A stretch of 64,000 nucleotides of DNA from Lasiodiplodia sp. COLG20 (Eukaryota; Ascomycota; Dothideomycetes; Botryosphaeriales; Botryosphaeriaceae), in contig VNWV01000009.1 of assembly GCA_009801085.1 (NCBI GenBank), forward strand, positions 610,501-674,500, read 5' to 3'. Shown here in pieces: positions 45,021 to 57,545 of the stretch. Below the pieces are notes generated by a model. The model worked only from the letters and a program-made list of their open reading frames with translations, was not told where the DNA came from and made no database searches. Numbering within the stretch: position 1 is the stretch's first letter; each line of letters begins with the position of its first letter. The position numbers and the translations under genes were made by a program.

Positions 45021-48000
45021 ATGTCCGACGGTAAGCTACAGCTCGACGCGCTCAACGTCGCCAGCAAAGCTAATGCACGTACAGCCGACTTCGAGACCAT
45101 CAAGCGCCTGCAGCAGGAGCGCAACGCGGCAGCTGCAGGGAAGAAAGGTTCAAAGACTTTCGACCCGGCTAACCAGAGGACTGACAACTCAACGAAGGCC
45201 TCCCTGACGGAATCCTTTGATACCGACCTTTATGAACGCAATGGCGCCAACAAGTACGACGGCTACCTCACCTCCATCCCTGCTAATGACGATGAGGACA
45301 TGGATGATGTCGACGACGGCCGCAGGCTTGTCGGCCAGTACACCGCCACCCGTGCCCAGATGGACGAGTTCGCCACGGGAGATGCCATGGAGGAGGATAT
45401 TCTGATGGATCGCGAGAAGCAGGCCCAGATCCAGGCTCGCGAGACGGATTACCAGAAGCGTCGCTTCGAGCGTGGTACCGGCGACGAGGAGGGCATGAGC
45501 TACAAGGACATTATGAAGAAGCGCGAGCGTGAGCGGGAAGAGCGCGAGAAACAAGAGAAAAAGGCGAGAGGCGAGCATGTCGACGAGCATGAAGCGACTC
45601 TGAAGGACGATGGCGACAAGACACCCACCGAGAACGGTACCAACGGCGCCACGGCTGGCCGCAAGCGCAAGAAGCGATGGGACGTCTCGTCAGAGGACGC
45701 CGCCACTAACGGCACGAACGGTGCCGTCGAGTCTGAACCCAAGAAGCGCTCCAGATGGGACCAGACTCCCTCGATTCCTGTTCCCGGTGCTCCCGATGCT
45801 ACTCCCAAACGCAAGTCGAGATGGGATCAGGCACCGGCTCTGGGTGCCACACCTGCCGGTGGTGCTCCTGGACTCGCCACGCCTGTCCACCCCTCCCAAG
45901 CTGGCACAGTTCTCTCTTTTGGAACGGACATTTCTGGACGCAATGCCCCCATTTCAGATGAGGAACTCGACGAGTTACTACCCGGCGAAGAGCAGGGTTA
46001 CAGGATCCTCACCCCTCCACCGGGTTATGAGCCTGTTCGCGCCCCCGCAAAGAAAGTGGCAGCCACTCCCGCGCCTACGGCCAGCCTAGCTGGTGGCTTC
46101 ATGATGCAAGAGCCCGAGAACGCCCGGGCCCTTGGAAAGCAGCTTCCCAATGAGATCCCCGGTGTTGGTGAATTACAGTTCTTCAAAACCGAGGACATGC
46201 AATACTTTGGCAAGCTTATGGATGGCCAAAACGAGGAGGAGCTGAGTGTGGACGAGATGAAAGAGCGCAAGATTATGCGGTTATTGCTCAAGGTCAAGAA
46301 CGGCACTCCACCGATGCGTAAGACTGCACTTCGCCAGCTCACCGACAACGCCCGCAACTTTGGCGCCGGACCTCTGTTCAATCAGATTCTCCCCTTGCTT
46401 ATGGAAAGGACGCTCGAAGATCAGGAACGCCATCTTCTCGTCAAGGTCATCGACCGTGTTCTCTACAAGCTTGATGACATGGTCCGGCCTTACGTCCACA
46501 AGATCCTCGTCGTCATTGAGCCGCTGCTCATCGACCAGGACTACTACGCGCGTGTAGAGGGTCGCGAGATCATCTCCAACCTTGCGAAGGCTGCTGGTCT
46601 CGCTCACATGATCAGTACGATGAGGCCTGATATCGACCATCCCGATGAGTATGTCCGTAACACCACAGCTCGTGCCTTCGCGGTTGTTGCCTCGGCCTTG
46701 GGTATCCCTGCCCTTCTTCCCTTCTTGCGGGCCGTCTGTCGAAGCAAGAAGTCATGGCAAGCTCGTCACACCGGAGTCAAGATTGTCCAACAAATTCCTA
46801 TCCTGATGGGCTGCGCCATTCTGCCTCATTTGAAGGGCCTCGTCGACTGTATTGGCGACAACTTGAACGACGAGCAGACCAAGGTGCGGACTGTCACGGC
46901 TCTGGCCATTGCTGCTTTGGCTGAAGCTGCGAATCCTTACGGTATCGAGAGCTTCGATGACATTTTGAACCCGCTATGGACTGGAGCTCGTAAGCAGCGT
47001 GGAAAGGGCCTTGCTGGTTTCCTCAAGGCTGTTGGCTACATCATCCCCCTGATGGATGAGGAGTATGCCAACTATTACACTGGTCAAATCATGGAGATTT
47101 TACTCCGCGAGTTCTCTTCGCCCGATGAGGAAATGAAGAAGGTCGTGCTCAAGGTCATCTCCCAATGCGCCAGTACAGAGGGCGTTACGGCCGGCTATTT
47201 GAAGGAGAATGTGCTGGACGACTTTTTCAAGAGCTTCTGGGTCCGTCGTATGGCTTTGGACAAACGCAACTATAGGCAAGTGGTGGAGACAACCGTCGAC
47301 CTCGGCCAGAAGGTTGGTGTTAGCGAGATCGTGGAGCGCATTGTCGTCAACCTCAAGGATGAGAGCGAGCCCTATCGCAAGATGACGGTCGAGACGCTTG
47401 AGAAGGTTATTGCCAGCCTTGGAGCTGCCGATATCGGTGAAAGGTTGGAAGAACGCCTCGTTGACGGTATCCTGCATGCGTTCCAGGAGCAGAGTATCGA
47501 AGATGTTGTCATGCTCAACGGCTTCGGTACCGTCGTTAACGCTCTTGGAACTCGATGCAAGCCTTACCTCCCTCAGATTGTCAGTACCATCCTCTGGAGG
47601 CTGAACAACAAGTCGGCCACTGTCAGGCAACAGGCCGCCGATTTGGTCTCCCGCATCGCGCTCGTTATGAAGCAGTGTGGAGAAGACGCGCTAATGGGCA
47701 AGCTCGGTACCGTTCTGTACGAGTATCTCGGCGAAGAGTATCCTGAAGTGCTTGGTTCTATTCTGGGCGCTCTCAGATCCATCGTCACCGTGGTGGGCAT
47801 CAACCAGATGCAACCGCCTATCAAGGATCTTCTTCCACGTCTCACTCCTATCCTTCGCAACCGCCACGAAAAGGTGCAGGAGAACACGATCGATCTAGTT
47901 GGACGTATTGCCGATCGTGGTCCTGAAAGCGTCAATGCTCGTGAGTGGATGAGAATTTGCTTCGAGCTTCTGGACATGCTGAAGGCCCACAAGAAGGGCA

Positions 48001-48689
48001 TCCGTCGTGCTGCTAACAACACGTTTGGTTTCATCGCCAAGGCAATCGGTCCGCAGGATGTCCTTGCCACCCTTCTCAACAACTTGAGGGTGCAGGAGCG
48101 CCAGTCGCGTGTTTGTACGGCGGTCGCCATCGGCATCGTGGCCGAGACTTGTGCTCCCTTCACGGTTCTTCCGGCGCTGATGAACGAGTATCGCGTGCCT
48201 GAGCTCAACGTCCAGAACGGTGTGCTGAAGTCGCTGTCCTTCCTCTTCGAGTATATCGGTGAGATGGCAAAGGACTACGTCTACGCTGTCACCCCGCTTC
48301 TTGAGGACGCCCTCATAGATCGTGACCAGGTTCACCGCCAGACAGCCGCATCCGTTGTCAAGCATGTTGCGCTAGGCGTTGTGGGTCTAGGATGCGAGGA
48401 TGCTATGGTGCACCTGCTCAACCTGCTCTACCCCAACATTTTCGAGACCAGCCCTCACGTCATCGATCGTATTATCGAGGCCATCGAGGCAGTCCGTGTT
48501 GCTGTCGGCACTGGCGTAGTCATGAACTACGTCTGGGCTGGCCTCTTTCACCCCGCTCGCAAGGTGCGACAGCCATACTGGCGCCTGTACAACGATGCGT
48601 ACGTCCATTCGGCCGATTCGATGGTGCCATACTACCCCGACATGGGCGATCCGAACACAGTCAGGCACGAGTTGAACATCATCCTCTGA
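45021..48689 (+). CDS. SF3B1: U2 snRNP protein SF3B1 (Prp10/Hsh155)
   Basis: Exons 45021-45030 (10 nt) and 45085-48689, 1204 aa starting [16 protein letters not shown], the family's typical start. Residues to about 400 are disordered and hold U2AF-ligand-type RWD motifs ([30 protein letters not shown]). The rest is the HEAT superhelix: [40 protein letters not shown] (the DEQ-K-VRT segment aligns with the human K700 hot spot), [32 protein letters not shown], and the end [15 protein letters not shown]3B1 clamps the branch-site/U2 duplex during spliceosome assembly. The 54-bp intron has no stop and keeps the frame, so unspliced mRNA would encode 18 extra residues after codon 4. Confidence 0.96.
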   Translation: MSDGKLQLDALNVASKANARTADFETIKRLQQERNAAAAGKKGSKTFDPANQRTDNSTKASLTESFDTDLYERNGANKYDGYLTSIPANDDEDMDDVDDGRRLVGQYTATRAQMDEFATGDAMEEDILMDREKQAQIQARETDYQKRRFERGTGDEEGMSYKDIMKKREREREEREKQEKKARGEHVDEHEATLKDDGDKTPTENGTNGATAGRKRKKRWDVSSEDAATNGTNGAVESEPKKRSRWDQTPSIPVPGAPDATPKRKSRWDQAPALGATPAGGAPGLATPVHPSQAGTVLSFGTDISGRNAPISDEELDELLPGEEQGYRILTPPPGYEPVRAPAKKVAATPAPTASLAGGFMMQEPENARALGKQLPNEIPGVGELQFFKTEDMQYFGKLMDGQNEEELSVDEMKERKIMRLLLKVKNGTPPMRKTALRQLTDNARNFGAGPLFNQILPLLMERTLEDQERHLLVKVIDRVLYKLDDMVRPYVHKILVVIEPLLIDQDYYARVEGREIISNLAKAAGLAHMISTMRPDIDHPDEYVRNTTARAFAVVASALGIPALLPFLRAVCRSKKSWQARHTGVKIVQQIPILMGCAILPHLKGLVDCIGDNLNDEQTKVRTVTALAIAALAEAANPYGIESFDDILNPLWTGARKQRGKGLAGFLKAVGYIIPLMDEEYANYYTGQIMEILLREFSSPDEEMKKVVLKVISQCASTEGVTAGYLKENVLDDFFKSFWVRRMALDKRNYRQVVETTVDLGQKVGVSEIVERIVVNLKDESEPYRKMTVETLEKVIASLGAADIGERLEERLVDGILHAFQEQSIEDVVMLNGFGTVVNALGTRCKPYLPQIVSTILWRLNNKSATVRQQAADLVSRIALVMKQCGEDALMGKLGTVLYEYLGEEYPEVLGSILGALRSIVTVVGINQMQPPIKDLLPRLTPILRNRHEKVQENTIDLVGRIADRGPESVNAREWMRICFELLDMLKAHKKGIRRAANNTFGFIAKAIGPQDVLATLLNNLRVQERQSRVCTAVAIGIVAETCAPFTVLPALMNEYRVPELNVQNGVLKSLSFLFEYIGEMAKDYVYAVTPLLEDALIDRDQVHRQTAASVVKHVALGVVGLGCEDAMVHLLNLLYPNIFETSPHVIDRIIEAIEAVRVAVGTGVVMNYVWAGLFHPARKVRQPYWRLYNDAYVHSADSMVPYYPDMGDPNTVRHELNIIL
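45031..45084 (+). other. 54-bp stop-free frame-preserving intron in SF3B1
   Basis: Donor GTAAGC, acceptor ACAG and a gctaat branch-like motif 16 nt before the 3' end mark it as an intron. Its removal gives MSDADFETIK, matching the family start, whereas retention inserts [18 protein letters not shown]. The length is a multiple of three and no stop occurs in frame. Confidence 0.8.
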
Positions 48690-50336
48690 GCTTCATCTTC
48701 TTGGGTGACTTATCTTCCTTGAGTCATGGCGGGCGCAGAGCTTTTTTTTTTTTTTTTTTTTCCTCATCTTCCAAGCGGGTATATTGGCGAAATGAGCGAT
48801 CAGGCTATTCCTACCCACTTGTTAATTATCGGTACATGGGTTTTTCATTCACTTTTCTACGGGCATATGGAGAGGGCTCCTTTTTTTGTCTACTGATATA
48901 AAGTGGGAAAGTGGGTTTCTTCGTTTCCTCTGGCGAAGCGAGTGCGTTGTGGAAGGAAAAGAAAAATGGGTTAGCGATGGGCTTTTTTTTTTTTTTTTCA
49001 CGGATCAAGGGAGATAGGTAGTGGAAATACGATAGACGATATCGTAACCAGGACAATAATCATCCTTTCGTGTCTGGTAGGCTGTGGCGATCCTGTTAGG
49101 TCCCAGGAAATAGTGTGGGGATTAGTCTTCGTTCGCATTTTCATACCTGTCCAACGTGTTTCGTTTGCCAAAGAAGTGGCTATCTTTCTTTGAAGTTGAG
49201 GCTTCGTGACCTGTATGCTTTTGCCTCCAACGTTTGCGGCTCGCTTCCCAGGCACACCACTACTCTGCTGTTCTCGTGGGCTTCCGATGAAGAGGAAACC
49301 ATAAAACGAGTGCCCTATCATTTACTAGTGCGATTTTGCACCGCTCGGGGCCCAGAAAACGATATTCACTCGTGCGCACGGTTGGGATCCGGCTCAAGTG
49401 CCAAACCCGGCCGTCTAAAAGAGGCGTGCCATGCCGCTGTGCGCTCTCATTGCCTTGCTTCGTTTCTTTTCTTTGGGGTGGTATAAGAAGAAGAGTAATG
49501 TGAGTATTCGCGCGAACAATGAGGATACTGGAAAAACTTATAAAGGAGGCCAATTCGTGGAATATCTACTGCCAAAGGAAATGCTGGCATAATCATCTAA
49601 GGTAAGGAATGGATACAGTTGACGGTGAGTAAACGTCTTTTCCGGACTGTCCTAAGTCAAGACATTCTTGTTGCTGGCGCAGCTAGATAGCGCGGTAGAC
49701 TTCCCACTTGCATGTCGAGTACACTCCTGAGCAAGCAAAGGGAAATGCGACGCGTCATTGCTAACGTACTGCAACAACATAGTCGAAACTCAACGTTGAG
49801 CCGAGGGACGCTGAGTATCTTTGCAAGACTAATACGCCACAAATACGTATTTCGTCTCCTGGCCGAAGACTACGAATACTGGAGCAAACGGGTCCGCACT
49901 GGTGCTGAAGGATCTCACGGCAGGTGACGCCAAAAAAGAAAATTGCAATGGCAGCTTGGAGGCTAACGGTTACAGTGGTATCTCTTGGGAAGTTGTTATA
50001 GTCCAAAGGTACTTGATTCCTCCATATACAAGCCGGATACGGGTATGAGAGACTTTGAGCGGAAAATACACGACAGGATCAGGAGGAAACTAGCCTCCAC
50101 AGTTGCTGGCATCTTTTTCAGGATTTGTTGGATCAAATCTTCATTCGAAGAGAAACAAGCAGCTGGGATTCGCTACGAGGCCTGACAAAGTTACACATGT
50201 AGATGACACAAGTTCTTCAAAGCGATTCGGCGCGAGCATATATCCAAATATATTATGCGTGATTACTATTATAGGTGTACGTACGCTTCATGTCTCATCC
50301 CAATGTCATTGCTGACGCATAAGACATATTGGTTGC
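48690..50336. other. intergenic, 1.6 kb, poly-T tracts
   Basis: Contains T runs at 48742-48761 (20 nt) and 48983-48998 (16 nt) in the SF3B1 trailer. From 49100 on it is ordinary AT/GC-balanced DNA with short unsupported open frames. No RNA gene recognised. Confidence 0.45.
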
Positions 50337-51692
50337 TTAGAAGCCGTGATCACGCAACCAATCGGAAATGACATGGTAGCCGGCAGTCGCGTTGTAATGC
50401 GTTGTCAGACCATGCCCAGTGTTCGGCTGGATGTAGGCCAAGAAGTCCTCTGACGCGACGTTGGGGAAGGACCGCTGGACCTGGGCGGGGATGGACGGGG
50501 CGGCGCCGCCCGTCTCTAGGCAATCTCCTCCGCAGAAGGGAAGATCGGCGTCTGCACGCGGCTGTGTCAGCATTTGTTCGATGGGGAGGGAAAAAGAAAA
50601 GGCAACACGCACCACCCGTGAAGACGAGCACTGGGCCATTAAAGTCATTCAGCGCCGGGGCGCTTGCGAGGGTCAGGAGCTCGCCTACGGCCACTGGCTG
50701 CTTGGTTCTCTCGGCAAGGGCCAGAATATCGACGTCAAAGAAAGGCGGTAGCAAGAATTGGTACTGGTTGGCGCCCGAGTTCGCAGGAGTGATGTATCCG
50801 TCAGGCAGGTCTTGCGGCGCCGGCAGGGCCGTCAAATCGATGGGCGATACCCAGTCGTACAGCGGGCTGGATTCAAACAGGAAGTCCTCGACCGTCGCGG
50901 CAAGGCTGGGGGAGCCGAAGCGCAGGGGCGCGTTGATGGAAGCCTGCTGGAAATTGCCGCCGGCGAGGAAGTAGTGGTTGAAGCTTGAGTTGAGGGCGAA
51001 GCCGGTCAGGACGAGACCATTGGTAAGACTGGGGTAACGGGCGGCCAAGATGTACGACTGGATGCTGCCGAACGAATGGCCGACGTGCACGACGCTGTCA
51101 TAGGTTGTGTTGACGTTCGGGAAGCTGCCGTTTCGCACCTGCTCAGTCAGGGCGCGCAGGGCAGCAACTTCAATGTTGGTCTGGATTTCGTTGAGCGGGT
51201 CGCCATGCTGCGACTGGCCAATGCCCAGTCGGTCGTAGCTGAGGGTGGCAAAGCCAGCACCCAGCGCGGCATTGACGTAAGAGTAATTGAAGTCGTGGAA
51301 AGAGAGGTCCCAGTAGCTAAGAAACGATCAGTGTGGGCGGCCCTGGCATCCAAGGGTACATACGTCTTGTCAAAGCCAATGCCGTGGGTCAGGATCTGCA
51401 AAGTCGAGTTGTCCGAGGTGGTCTGGTCATCCCAGCAGTACTGCGTGCTGATATTGTAGGTCCCTCTGATGGTGTTGTATCCGGTCAGGGCCTCGTTGGT
51501 GAAGTTGTGCCCTTGACGGGTCATGTTCTGGATGAACCACGTGACATCAATGTTGCTGTGAGGGATCGTGTTGGTGTCGAACACGGCATTGCGGGACTCG
51601 ATGTCGACCGGAACCGTCTGGTTGAGGCATTGCTTTGCGGCCGAGGCCAGGGAGACGAGGGCCAGGCCCGTTGCAGCAGCTTTGCCGAGCAT
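50337..51692 (-). CDS. secreted alpha/beta hydrolase
   Basis: Exons 51692-51364, 51316-50613 and 50551-50337 (introns 47 and 61 bp), 415 aa. Residues 1-18 are a signal peptide (MLGKAAATGLALVSLASA). The alpha/beta-hydrolase core shows THGIGFDKTYWDLSF (HG oxyanion region across intron 1), ATLSYDRLGIGQSQHG, the nucleophile elbow VGHSFGS, VLVFTGGDADLPFC (acid region across intron 2) and NTGHGLTTHYNA (catalytic His). Eight or more N-X-S/T sites fit secretion. It belongs to the large fungal AB-hydrolase-1 group whose members include esterases and lipases; substrate unknown. A TATAAG lies about 50 bp upstream of the ATG. Confidence 0.88.
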
Positions 51693-52675
51693 GTTGGTGA
51701 AGTGACGGTGGAGCAGAGTGCCGACTGCAGCACCACCTGGGCCTTCTTATACACGAGCGCCATCTTTTCATCGAGCAAGCGTCCGAGCTCCAATTGAACG
51801 TTTTCTGCATTTGCTCCGGCGACCTGTGGTGCGATTGACATGCTGAGTCAGTAGTGATGATCTCTTTGGCAGTTGACAGCTGCGTCTCGCCGTCATCATT
51901 GCGCACCACGGCAAGCACATCTGCCTCCGGTAGCCCATGAGGATGACGAAGCTGCTTGGTAAGAGGCAAGTCGACCTTCGGTCAAGGCTGGCGGGAGCCG
52001 GGGGAGCCGGACCAGAGCCTGTGGACGGGGAGAGCCGAGTTGGATTTGGAATTGGGCGGTGAGCAAGGGGCAGGTTCTGGCTGTACAGAAAGCAGTTGAG
52101 GATTGTGGGGAAGGAAAGCCGTTGGCCGTGCGCGCGCCGGCGTCGAGGGCGGGAGGCCAACGGCGCCACGCCCTGTCGTCATCATCCGGCCTGGCGTCAA
52201 CCTAAACCTTAGGTGCACACGAAGCCGTCGACTGCTCGACGAGGCTCTGTGCGAGGCCGGCGTCGACATCGACGGCCGGGCCAATGCCGGCGGTTGCGGA
52301 GATTGACTCGAGCCAACGTGCTGATCGGGGGTATTTGAGATAGATTTTCGTGCTTGGGCGTCGGGCTGCTTTCTCGGCGTGAGCATGCGTGCTCTTGTCA
52401 GCTTACACCCCCCTGCAGAAAAACCCAAGCTTGATTACAACTACTCTACTTTGTAAACAATTCCTCGTCGCCATTATGACATCACCCCCCTGGACTTTAC
52501 AGTGAATGAATGCTCGGCTTTTCAACGTGCAGAACCCATCCAACGAACCAACGCCTATCACAATATGCCCATGCCCGTCGTCTACCTGTCTCTGTTCTGA
52601 GATTCGGGACCAAGGAAAAGGGGGTCCCAGAAATGCTTCGAAAATCTAACGCCGCACATGCCCCGAGGAATCCCC
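51693..52675. other. intergenic, ~1 kb
   Basis: Between the starts/ends of two minus-strand genes. Two short minus-strand stretches (around 51970-51880 and 51840-51740) look protein-like but could not be assembled into a gene; the second overlaps the hydrolase promoter. Otherwise GC-rich non-coding DNA. Confidence 0.4.
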
Positions 52676-55600
52676 TTATTCAAACGTCATCTTCATCTCT
52701 TTCTCTTTTCCCCATTCGGCCTCGTCGTCATCCGCCCATGCGTTGTGCTCAAAGCTCGCCAAGTTGACCGGCAGAGTGCTCGACGTGCGCAGAGGCGGCC
52801 TCTCGACGCTGGGCGAGCTCCACGTCGACCCTGTGTGCACCGCCCCGTGACTCGATGCCGGCGGAGTCTCGTACGAAGTGTCGAAAGTCATCGAGATGTC
52901 GCCGCCTTCGCCCTCCCACCGATCGGGGTTCGCGTCGTACTCGGAGCCGTCGTAAAGATGCGCCGTCTTGCTGCCTTGGTTGTGGTCGATTGTCGACTCA
53001 TTGAAACTCTGTGTCTGCCGGAGCTTTGAGCGGGGGCTCTCCAGCGTCATGGGTGGGAGTGTGCTCTCAAGCTGCTTTACCTCGATCCCCTGCGCCGCGA
53101 TCTCCGCTGCCTCTTGCTTGATAGCCTCCACGTCGAATAGCACGTTCTTGTTCTTGTCGTCGTCTCCTGCCCTCATCTTCTCGTCGTACATCTCCCATTC
53201 CTTCTTCTCCGCCTGCTTCTTCTTGAAGAAATTCCACCCGCTCTTTCTCTGCGGCTTCTGCTCCATCTCTTTGCGCGCTTCTTCGATCTCGTTGATCAGC
53301 TCGCGCTGCCTTGCCTCGTGATTGTCTGGATCCGGGTCCTCGATCTCCGCAAACTCGTCGCTTTCCACCGCCCACCCCGTCTCACGCAGCAGACGAGGGA
53401 TCGCTGCACGATACGCCATGTGCCCGTTGACCATCTCCGTGACGTCGACGTTTTCAATGCCGGGGCAGTCAACTGGCGCAAGGCCCGCAACTTTCATGAC
53501 GCCTCCGCTGGTTGCGCGGAAGAGGTATCCGAGGATCCAGTCGTTTGTCGCGTAGCCGTTGACGAATCGACCCGCAACAACCGATCTGGCCTTGAGATAT
53601 TCGTCCTTTTTCGCCACCATGGGCGAACCGAACAGGAAAACATTCTGAACCAAGCCATACGCTCCTCTCTTTGAAAGCTCTTGCAGGCAGGAAAAGATGA
53701 CGCGGGATCCCAGTGAGAACCCGACGAGCGTAGCAGGCCGCACGCCCAGGTTCCGGTCAATGAGCGAATCAGCAAGGATCAAGCCGGCCAGCTCCGCTCG
53801 TGCCAGTGACACATTCCATGGGTTGTCGATGAGGTACGACAGTTTCGTAAGTACGATGGGAAGTTGCAGCGCACCCATGAGCGCGACGAGGATTGTGCTG
53901 CCAAGAACTTGCTGCAGACCTTGGGTGAGGGCCTAGTAGCTGTGAGTTTCCGACTCTGTGGCTGTCAAAAGGGGCCTTACCTCTGTCGCTAGGATATTGA
54001 TGGTTTGACCCATGCTCTGCAACATTTCCGGTTCCCAAAACACCGAGTAAATGTCTCCCATCACAGGATCCACCGTACTGAATGGCAAGCGAACATCGTC
54101 AACCTTGCCGTTCATCCATCCAGACACCGTGATGACCATGTTCACCCTCTTATTGTTGTGCAGAGGCCGGTACTCGAACGTCTTGACTGCCCCTGTTCGC
54201 CGGTTCGAAGCTCGCACACCGACAGTGCTTCCCGTGACCACACCGGTAGTGGTGATGATGGCTGCGCCACCGGCACCTGCGAGGAAGCTGCTGGTGCCAG
54301 CAACACCAATGGTCGTGAATCCAGCTGCAAGACCCGCGCCGATGACTGGGGCGAGGAGACCTGCCGACAGGCCGATGACCAGTCCTCCTCCAACCGTAGC
54401 CAGACCCATCATCACCAATCGTCGACTCCTTTGCATCTTGGCACGGCTTTCCAAGTGCCCTTCGTCGCTCCAATTTTGGTCATTTGCTGCCTCTTGCATC
54501 TCGAGAGCGTCGGTGACGCGTTTCTCGAATCGACAAATGTCAAGATCGGGTACGTCCAAGTATTTCCCCACCTTCTCCAATACCTCCCGTGAGCGCGCAT
54601 CGTAGACAGAATCAGCAATCAGTACGAGGAACAGGTCGCACAGAACAGTCCATCGTAGATCAATGTCAATATTCTTGGTTGTGGGGAGCTGAGAGGGGGT
54701 GCGGACTTCTGGCATATCTTCTCCACCATGGTCCTCATAGGGCGGAGGCACTGACGAGCCAGGAGTGTCCGGGACCGGAGTAGATGGGGCACTTGAGGTG
54801 GAGCTAGGCCGCGGAGATGACACGGAGGGCCGGCTCGATGCGGTCTCTTCGGCCACGGGATTCTTCACCCGTGCATTCTGCATGAGTGCCGGGGTAAGGT
54901 CGCTAGGCTGGACCCCATGCTCTCCCAGTTGTTCGATCATAATCTGCTCCGCCGACTCGATCTCCATGTGACTATACAACCGAACCATCATCTTCTGGCT
55001 CCACATCTTCATAGCCTCGGAGGACATGTCAACCTGCTTCTTACTTGCTTTTGTCCTCTCCAGCTTCTCGAGTTCCTTGACCATTTCCAGCATGGACAAT
55101 CTGACGACTCCGACGTATGCAATTCTCTGACCCTCGGTAAGCAGGTCCTTGGTAGCCTGCATCTGCGACAGCGGATCCCGCGCTTCTTCGTCTTCATCCT
55201 GGACGTTCGTGCTTTTCCCTCCCTTGAACAGATATGCCGTGTTGTCGTCCATGCTCGTGGCCGATTGCGCATCCTCGTCAATTTGGACCCTGGTGTATCC
55301 TCTTCCGGCGCCACCCAGGGCGCCGTACTCCACCTCGTCATCACTGAGGTCGTCTTTCTCGCGTGCGATCAGCTTATTATCGTCGTTATACATGTCATAC
55401 GAAGCGTAAGCGGGCATGTCCTGCCATTCGCCGTCCCAGTCGTCATCTTTCTTCTCTTTTTTCGGGGCTAGCTGCTGATACGACCATTCTGACACGGCGC
55501 CCGGCTCCGCATGCCTATGATCAGATGCAGACGCCTCGGCGAGGACGTCGGGTGTGGCCTCGGCGCGCTTGTCGTCGCTCTGCGCCGTTGCAAGCTCGCC

Positions 55601-55972
55601 TGACGGGGCCGATTTCGCGTCGACCTTTACGGCCACATTGTCGTCGTGGGCATTGCCCTGCGACGTCGGCGAAGCCGAGGCAGAAGCCGGCGCCGCGGGC
55701 GCTGTTGCTTCCCATGCATGTCCCGAGGCAGTTTCCTGGTGCTGCGCCTCTTCCACGGATCTGCGGAGGTTCTCCTCGCTGTCCTCCGAGATCAGGCGCC
55801 GCAAGGGCTTCTTGCGTATGGGCAGACCAAACTCGTCGAGCTCGACGCTCAGACCGACAGGGTCCTGCTTCGGCGGCGCTTGGGCGGACTGGGGAGCTAC
55901 CGGCGCTGGGGGCTCGTTTGCGGCGGCGGCGGCGGCGGGAGGAGGAACAACAGGAGCGGCGTCCGAGGACAT
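52676..55972 (-). CDS. DUF726/TMCO4-family membrane lipase-like protein
   Basis: Two exons, 55972-53981 and 53932-52676 with a 48-bp intron, 1082 aa. The N-terminal ~200 residues are disordered (Ala tract, Pro/Glu). A helical region (about 270-500) leads to a hydrophobic glycine-rich segment, MMGLATVGGGLVIGLSAGLL and then IGAGLAAGFTTIGVAG (about 540-600), as in the TMCO4/DUF726 family. The hydrolase part follows: MVITVSGWMN, YSVFWEPEML, and the nucleophile elbow LVGFSLGSRVIF with GLVQNVFLFGSPM and the late NDWILGYLFR. The C-terminal ~230 residues are charged and disordered. The yeast relative YFL034W (Mil1) is a putative lipase linked to AP-1 adaptor traffic; activity here is inferred only from the fold. 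Confidence 0.9.
55919..55936. repeat. (CGG)6 microsatellite coding an Ala run
   Basis: A pure trinucleotide run near the 5' end of the DUF726 gene encodes an alanine tract at residues about 13-18. Confidence 0.7.
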
Positions 55973-56357
55973 GATTGTCCTCGTCGGGAAGCGGGGGAAA
56001 AGATCGGCGGGACGGGCGGAGGGAGGAGATGGAGGACTGCGAGCCGGGTCTCAAGGGCTACGAGGGAGCGGGAGTCGGCATTGAAGGTGGTGGTGTTGGG
56101 GAGCGGATTGTGTTCGCAGAGACAAGAGAGGGCCTGGTCATCCCGGGCTGTCTGCTGCCCCATCCGCTGGGCGCTGCCCCTGCCCTTTGAGACATTGCGT
56201 AGGCAGGCAAGCACCGGACCGGCGACGGCGGTGCGCACGGGCCAAAGCTTATCTTTTTGGGTCCGGCTGGTTTTGCGCTGCGACGCTGCACGCAACAAGC
56301 GCGTGCTCCAGATTTTTTTCCTTCTGTGAACGTTCACTCCTAGACGCAACCGTCACC
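55973..56357. promoter_or_regulatory. divergent promoter: DUF726 gene / UTP23
   Basis: 385 bp between opposite starts. GC-rich on the left, with no further gene. Confidence 0.5.
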
Positions 56358-57280
56358 ATGCGCGGCAAGCGGGCGAAGCAGTACCGCAAGTTGATGCACC
56401 AATATGCCCTCACGTTCGGCTTCCGCGAACCATACCAGGTCCTGGGTGCGTCGATTCCACCACCATCCGCTTGCCTGCGCGTCCGACTAACGTTACTGTC
56501 ACAGTCGACTCCGAGATCGTCCTGGACTCGACGCGCATGAAGATGGACCTCGCCGGCTACCTCGAGCGCACTCTTCAAGGCAAGGTCAAGCCGATGATCA
56601 CGCAGTGCTCGATGCGCCACCTCTACGCCTCGAAAGATCAGGACGCCATTGGGAAAGCCCAGGCCTTCGAGCGCCGCCGCTGCAATCACCACACCCTCGA
56701 CGAGCCTCTCTCCACTCTCGACTGTGTCAAGTCCGTGCTCGATCCGAAAGACTCCAAGACCAACAAGCATCGCTATGTTGTTGCCAGCCAGGAGCAGCGC
56801 CTGCGTGCCTACCTGCGCAAGATTCCCGGCGTGCCCCTGATCTACATCAATAGGAGTGTTATGATCATGGAGCCCATGGCCGGCGCTACCGAGGACGTGC
56901 GCGACAGGACGGAGACGGAGAAGTTCAGAGCGGGTTTGAAGACGCGGTTCACTGCAACGGTTGCCGCATCGAAGAGGAAACGGGATGACGACGAGGGGAG
57001 CGATGGGGACCAAGATACAGAGATGAAGGATGCGCCCGCACAGCCCGAGCCAAAGAAAAAGAAGACGAAAGGACCCAAGGCTCCCAATCCATTGAGCGTC
57101 AAGAAGCCTAAGAAGAGACCAGAGCAACAAGGTTCAGCCAAGGCCCTTGCATCTGATAACGCTGCCCGTGAAGGGACAGTATCCGAGGAGCAGACCAGGC
57201 GGAAAAGGAAACGGAAGAACAAGGCCAAGGCGGACGGGGACGCACCGGACCAAGCAGAGCAAGTCGTGCAAGAGGCATGA
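56358..57280 (+). CDS. UTP23: Utp23, PIN-like SSU processome protein
   Basis: Exons 56358-56445 and 56505-57280 with a 59-bp intron, 287 aa. The N terminus MRGKRAKQYRKLMHQYALTF and GFREPYQVLVDSEIVLDS mark the Fcf1/Utp23 PIN family. A CCHC-type zinc site is visible (ITQCSMRHLY, RRRCNHH, TLDCV), followed by NKHRYVVASQEQRLRAYLRK and IPGVPLIYINRSVMIMEP. The C-terminal ~110 residues are Lys/Glu-rich with basic nuclear and nucleolar signals (PKKKKTKGPK, RRKRKRKNKAK). Utp23 binds the snR30/U17 region in early 18S rRNA maturation within the small-subunit processome; in yeast its PIN active site is dispensable. Confidence 0.95.
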
Positions 57281-57545
57281 TGATGTTCTATTTGGTCGGC
57301 AGTTGCTCTACCTGTCTATTCGTTTCTTCATTGCCAGTTGACCAAGACCATCCCTCCATCGTTTCATGATTCCCAGTTTCCGTTTAGCCATTCAGCATTG
57401 CCCGGCGTTTTTGGTAACGGGCACGGTGCTCGAAAATGAAGAGAAAAGTCCAAAAAAGGGTATTTAGTGTAGAACCAAGGACCAAAATATACCAGAGTGC
57501 TTCCGCGCGTTCAAATCACGTAGGCCCTTCAATCAAAAGTGTTCA

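Noticed and set aside
51740..51975. Two protein-like minus-strand snippets (LTKQLRHPHGLPEADVLAVV and LELGRLLDEKMALVYKKAQ)
   Set aside because: They lie in different frames, no splice pair joins them to a start and stop, and the second overlaps the hydrolase promoter and signal-peptide exon.
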